From contig CAYQTJ010000139.1 of assembly GCA_964420395.1 (NCBI GenBank), positions 1-8,188 of the forward strand: DNA of 8,188 nt, written 5' to 3'. The DNA comes from CAVSZB01 sp964420395 (GTDB lineage Bacteria > Krumholzibacteriota > Krumholzibacteriia > LZORAL124-64-63). The number at the start of each line of letters is the position of its first letter. Within the stretch, counting starts at the first letter, position 1. A model generated the notes under the pieces. It was given only the letters and a program-made list of their open reading frames with translations, was not told the origin of the DNA and made no database searches. A program made the translations under genes and the position numbers. Below are positions 5,237 to 8,188 of this stretch, piece by piece.

Positions 5237-6361
5237 GTGAAGATCACGCTGCAGCAGGAAGACCTTCTGAAGGCCCTGAACGTAGTCGGCGGCATCGTGC
5301 CGGGAAAGACCACGTTGCCGATCCTCGCCTGCATCCTGATCGAGGCCCGGGAGGGGGGGATCGAGCTATCGGCCACGAACCTCGACATTTCCGCCTCGAC
5401 CTTCACCGACAAGGCGAGCGTCAAGCGGAAGGGGCGGGTGGCGGTGCCGGCGGCGAAGTTCGTCGCGTTCGCGCGCACGCTGGCCCCGGGCGAGGTCACC
5501 ATCGAGGAGAAGAGCGGCCGCATCTCGGTGGTGAGCGGGCGCACGGCGCTCGAAGAGCCGGCCATGAACGCCGACGAATTCCCCGCCCTGCCGGCCCTCG
5601 GCCAGGAGAAGGGGGTCGAGATGCCGGCGGACGCGCTGGCCAACATGATCCGCTCGACCGCCTACGCGGTTTCGCGCGACGAAACCCGCCCGCCGCTGCT
5701 CGGCATCCTGTGGGAGGTTCGGCCCGGCTCGCTCAGGCTCGTCGCCACGGACGCGCATCGCCTGGCCCGCGTGGAGCGCAAGGTGAAGCTGGGCGTCAAG
5801 GAGGAGCGGACCCTCATCGCCGACACGCAGGGCCTGCTGCAGCTGGCGCGACTGGCCGAGGGTCAGGGAACGCTGCGCATCTTCCTGGGCTCGAACCAGC
5901 TCAGCTTCCAGGTCGGCAACACGGTGCTGCACACCCGGTTGCTCGAGGGGCCGTTTCCCGACTACGAGGCGGTCATTCCCAAGGCGAACAACCGCGTCGT
6001 CACGGTGGACCGCGAGGCGTTCGCGCAGGCCGTGCGACGAGTCTCCATCACGGCCGACCGGCTCACCAACCAGATCCGGCTCGGCATCGAGTCGGGGCGG
6101 ATGGAGCTGACCGGCGTGGGCAGCGACGGCAGCCGGGCCGAGGACCAGATCCCGGTCGGCTACGAGGGGGAGGCCCTGGAGATAGGCTTCAATTTCAACT
6201 ACCTGCTCGACGTGCTGAAGAACCTGCGCGCCGAGACGCTCGAACTGGCCGTGAAGGACGCGCAGAGCGCGGCCCTGCTGCGGCCGGCGCCGGGCGACCA
6301 GGGCGCGGGCGAAGAGGATCTGCTCTGCCTGCTGATGCCCCTGCGCCTCGCCGCGGACTGA
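5237..6361 (+). CDS. dnaN: DNA polymerase III beta subunit (sliding clamp)
   Basis: This 374-residue protein is the normal length. It forms the ring-shaped dimeric clamp that tethers DNA polymerase III and other proteins to DNA. It has three clamp folds at about residues 1-122, 127-248 and 250-374. Recognisable stretches are TTLPILACILIEA (25-37), LVATDAHRLARVE (168-180), LEGPFPDYEAVIPK (236-249), IGFNFNYLLDVL (316-327) and the C-terminal LLMPLRL (365-371), which forms part of the partner-binding pocket. The start is a GTG at 5237, with Shine-Dalgarno GGAGG at 5224-5228, 8 nt upstream. A basic insertion-like loop, SVKRKGR, occurs at 61-67. recF follows after 9 bp, so the two are almost certainly co-transcribed from the promoter at 5160-5188. 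Confidence 0.98.
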   Translation: MKITLQQEDLLKALNVVGGIVPGKTTLPILACILIEAREGGIELSATNLDISASTFTDKASVKRKGRVAVPAAKFVAFARTLAPGEVTIEEKSGRISVVSGRTALEEPAMNADEFPALPALGQEKGVEMPADALANMIRSTAYAVSRDETRPPLLGILWEVRPGSLRLVATDAHRLARVERKVKLGVKEERTLIADTQGLLQLARLAEGQGTLRIFLGSNQLSFQVGNTVLHTRLLEGPFPDYEAVIPKANNRVVTVDREAFAQAVRRVSITADRLTNQIRLGIESGRMELTGVGSDGSRAEDQIPVGYEGEALEIGFNFNYLLDVLKNLRAETLELAVKDAQSAALLRPAPGDQGAGEEDLLCLLMPLRLAAD

Positions 6362-6370
6362 GCGGACGGC

Positions 6371-7516
6371 ATGCGGCTGCTCGAGGCGGGGGTCGATGAC
6401 TTTCGCAATCTGGCGGCGACACGCCTCGTCTTCTCGCCCGGCGTGAACGTCTTCCTCGGCGCCAACGGACAGGGCAAGTCGAACCTGCTCGAGGCGCTCG
6501 ACTACGTGGCCCTCGGGCGCTCGCACCGGGGCGCTCGCGACGACGACCTGCTCCGCTTCGGCGCGCCGCGGGCCCGGATCAGCCTCTCCCTCGAGGAGGA
6601 CTCGGGCACCCGCCGGGCGTTCACCTGCGCCCTGGGGCGGGGGGGCGAGCGCCGGCTGCAGCTGGACGGCGTGACGGTGGAGCGCCGCGCCGATCTGGTC
6701 GGCCAGGTCGCCACGGTCCTGTTCGATCCCGGCACCGTCTCGCTCGCCGCGGACGGCCCCGAGCCGCGACGCCGTTTCGCCGACCAGGCGATCTCCTCGC
6801 TCGACCGTCCCTACCTGGAGCAGCTGCAGGCCTACCACCGGGCCCTCCGCCAGAAGGGGAGCCTCCTGCGCGACCTGCGCCGGGGCGGCGCGCGCGCGCC
6901 GGGGATCGCGCGCGAGGAACTGGCCGCCTGGAACCGCGAACTGGCGCGGCACGCCGCCCCGCTCTGCGCCGGCCGCGCCGGCTGGGCGCGCCGGCTCGAG
7001 CCGCTGGCCGCCGCCGCCTATGCGGAGCTCGATCCGGCCAGCGCGCCGCTCGCCTTCCGGTACCGGCCGCGGCTGGTCGCCTGCCGCGGCGTCGACCAGG
7101 AAAAGGACGATTTGGCCCGGGAAATTCTGGCGGAAATTGACTATATTGGGGAGGATGAAATCCGGCGGGGCCGGCCGCTGGCCGGTCCGCACCTGGACGA
7201 TTTCGAGCTGCTCCTCGGCGGGGTCAGTCTGCGGGGCTTCGGCTCCCGCGGGGAGATGCGCAGCGCCGCGCTGGCGCTCAAGCTCGCCCACGGGGAGCTC
7301 ATTTTCCAGCAGAGGCATGTCCGTCCGGTACTCTTCTTCGACGACGTGTTCAGCGAACTGGACCAGGGGCGCGCGCGCCGCCTTCAGGAACGGTGCGCCA
7401 CCGATCACCAGATGATGATCGCCACGGCCCGCGCGGACGACGTGGCGGGCTGGCGGCCGATCGGCCTGCGCACCTGGCGGATCGACGCCGGTCGGGTGGA
7501 GGCGGGAGCGGCATGA
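6371..7516 (+). CDS. recF: DNA replication and repair protein RecF
   Basis: This 381-residue SMC/ABC-like ATPase binds gapped DNA and, with RecO and RecR, helps load RecA at stalled forks. Walker A is GANGQGKS at 30-37. The Walker B region is PVLFFDDVFSELD at 319-331, with Asp324/Asp325 and Glu329. The family motif GPHxDD appears as GPHLDDFEL at 272-280, with Leu where Arg is usual. The ABC signature is SRGEMRS at 292-298 rather than the usual SxGQQRT/S, yet it is followed by the normal ALALKLA helix. The ATG at 6371 lies 9 nt after the dnaN stop without a strong Shine-Dalgarno, suggesting coupled translation. The stop overlaps the dciA start (ATGA). The gene is intact and full length. Confidence 0.95.
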   Translation: MRLLEAGVDDFRNLAATRLVFSPGVNVFLGANGQGKSNLLEALDYVALGRSHRGARDDDLLRFGAPRARISLSLEEDSGTRRAFTCALGRGGERRLQLDGVTVERRADLVGQVATVLFDPGTVSLAADGPEPRRRFADQAISSLDRPYLEQLQAYHRALRQKGSLLRDLRRGGARAPGIAREELAAWNRELARHAAPLCAGRAGWARRLEPLAAAAYAELDPASAPLAFRYRPRLVACRGVDQEKDDLAREILAEIDYIGEDEIRRGRPLAGPHLDDFELLLGGVSLRGFGSRGEMRSAALALKLAHGELIFQQRHVRPVLFFDDVFSELDQGRARRLQERCATDHQMMIATARADDVAGWRPIGLRTWRIDAGRVEAGAA

Positions 7517-7881
7517 ACGGCGGGCACGAGCGCGGCCACGGCCAGGGCCGCGAGCGCCACGGCCCCGCGGAGCGCGTGGGGGAGGTCCTGGCGCGCCTGC
7601 TCGAAACCACCGGCCTCGGTCGCCGCCGGGACGAGCGGCAACTGCTGGAGAGCTGGACGGAGATCGTCGGGGAGCGGGTGGCCCGCTTCTCGCGTCCGGT
7701 CGACCTGAGCGACGGGGTGCTGACGCTCGAGGCCGACAACGCCGTCTGGCGGCAGGAGCTGACGCTGCTGCTGCCGCTGATCGCGAAGCGCTTCAACGAG
7801 CTCCACGGAGAGGGCTCGGTGCGCGAGATCCGATGGCACCACCGGTCGACGTCTCGCCGCTCCGGCGACGCCCCCCGGTGA
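7513..7881 (+). CDS. dciA: DciA (DUF721), replicative helicase loader/operator
   Basis: This 122-residue protein belongs to the DUF721/DciA family, which in bacteria lacking DnaC/DnaI helps load the replicative helicase DnaB. A polar, His/Gly/Arg-rich tail covers residues 1-18. The domain (about 19-108) shows VGEVLARLLETTGL, then LLESWTEIVGERVARFSRPV with Trp48, LSDGVLTLEADNAVWRQEL with Trp79, and a final LLPLIAKRFNEL ... VREIRW. The C-terminus after about 110 is basic and probably disordered. The ATG at 7513 overlaps the recF stop as ATGA, and GGAGG at 7498-7502 gives good ribosome-binding spacing, which fixes the start although the frame is open further upstream. The position between recF and gyrB is typical for the family and supports the call. 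Confidence 0.9.
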   Translation: MNGGHERGHGQGRERHGPAERVGEVLARLLETTGLGRRRDERQLLESWTEIVGERVARFSRPVDLSDGVLTLEADNAVWRQELTLLLPLIAKRFNELHGEGSVREIRWHHRSTSRRSGDAPR

Positions 7882-7915
7882 CACCGGTCCGCCGCCACAC
7901 GCACAGGATGGTCGC

Positions 7916-8188
7916 ATGAACGCCGCCTCCGGATCCAAAGCCTACACCGCCCAGGGCATCCAGGTGCTCAAGGGGCTCGAGGCCGTGCGCAAGCGCCCCG
8001 CCATGTACATCGGGGACACCGGCGTGCGCGGCCTGCACCACCTCGTCTACGAGGTGGTCGACAACTCCGTCGACGAGGCGATGGCGGGGTACTGCACGCA
8101 GATCACCGTCGCCATCGAGGCCGACGACAAGGTCTCGGTCGTGGACAACGGGCGCGGCATCCCGGTCGACATGCACAAGACCGAGGGG
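7916..8188 (+). CDS. gyrB: DNA gyrase subunit B, N-terminal part (partial)
   Basis: The gene starts at the ATG at 7916 and runs off the right edge after 91 codons. It shows the start of the GHKL ATPase domain: IQVLKGLEAVRKRPAMYIGD (15-34), GLHHLVYEVVDNSVDEA (39-55) with the catalytic Glu46 and magnesium-binding Asn50, and VVDNGRGIPVD (75-85). GyrB supplies the ATPase of gyrase, which introduces negative supercoils and relieves stress ahead of forks. AGGA at 7905-7908 lies 7 nt before the start. The short out-of-frame ATG at 7908 ends almost at once and is not the start. Position after dnaN-recF-dciA favours gyrB over the paralogue parE. A 34-bp gap separates it from dciA. Confidence 0.96.
   Translation, partial: MNAASGSKAYTAQGIQVLKGLEAVRKRPAMYIGDTGVRGLHHLVYEVVDNSVDEAMAGYCTQITVAIEADDKVSVVDNGRGIPVDMHKTEG

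Noticed and set aside
5366..7408. Long minus-strand open frame of 680 codons opposite dnaN and recF
   Set aside because: It is antisense to two full-length conserved genes, spans their junction, and shows no protein motif.
1..8188. A previously undescribed accessory or defence system
   Set aside because: Every gene belongs to a well-known core family in its usual origin-proximal order. No unknown gene, mobile element or array was found.

Overview
This window is a bacterial chromosome replication origin with the core genes on both sides of it. The DNA is very GC-rich. The five genes left of position 2958 are read on the minus strand and the five from 3452 onward on the plus strand, so all ten are transcribed away from the origin and in the direction of fork movement. 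YidC has the large periplasmic domain of diderm (Gram-negative-type) bacteria. The complete set rpmH-rnpA-yidD-yidC-jag / dnaA-dnaN-recF-dciA-gyrB, with DciA rather than a DnaC-type helicase loader, fits a high-GC diderm outside the Enterobacteria. My guess is the Gemmatimonadota / Eisenbacteria / Krumholzibacteriota area or a deltaproteobacterial-type lineage. That placement is low-confidence inference from sequence flavour only.

Left arm (1-2958, minus strand, transcribed right to left): rpmH (ribosomal protein L34, GTG start), rnpA (RNase P protein, GTG start), yidD (membrane insertion efficiency factor), yidC (membrane protein insertase) and the 5' part of jag/khpB (RNA-binding protein, running off the left edge). 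A near-textbook sigma70-type promoter (TTGACA, 17 nt, TACTGT) precedes rpmH. Genes are tightly packed: yidD/yidC overlap by 8 bp and yidC/jag by an ATGA.

Origin: the intergenic regions on both sides of dnaA carry origin signals, so the origin looks bipartite. The rpmH-dnaA gap (2959-3451) has one perfect TTATCCACA DnaA box, two near-boxes and a T-rich, low-GC tract. The dnaA-dnaN gap (4835-5236) has an inverted pair of TTGTCCAC boxes. Nearer dnaN it has two abutting boxes, a CCCC spacer, a run of CTA triplets (TAG on the minus strand, the pattern of DnaA-trios) and an AT-rich stretch. That order is what a basal unwinding element looks like, so strand opening probably occurs there. A good dnaN promoter lies directly downstream.

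Right arm (3452-8188, plus strand): dnaA (initiator), dnaN (sliding clamp), recF (gap repair ATPase), dciA (DUF721 helicase loader/operator, coupled to recF by ATGA) and the first 91 codons of gyrB. Together these initiate replication, tether the polymerase, repair gaps, load helicase and remove supercoils; the left-arm genes serve translation, tRNA maturation and membrane insertion.

I found no mobile element, CRISPR array, RNA gene or unknown accessory system. The most interesting content is the architecture of the origin itself.
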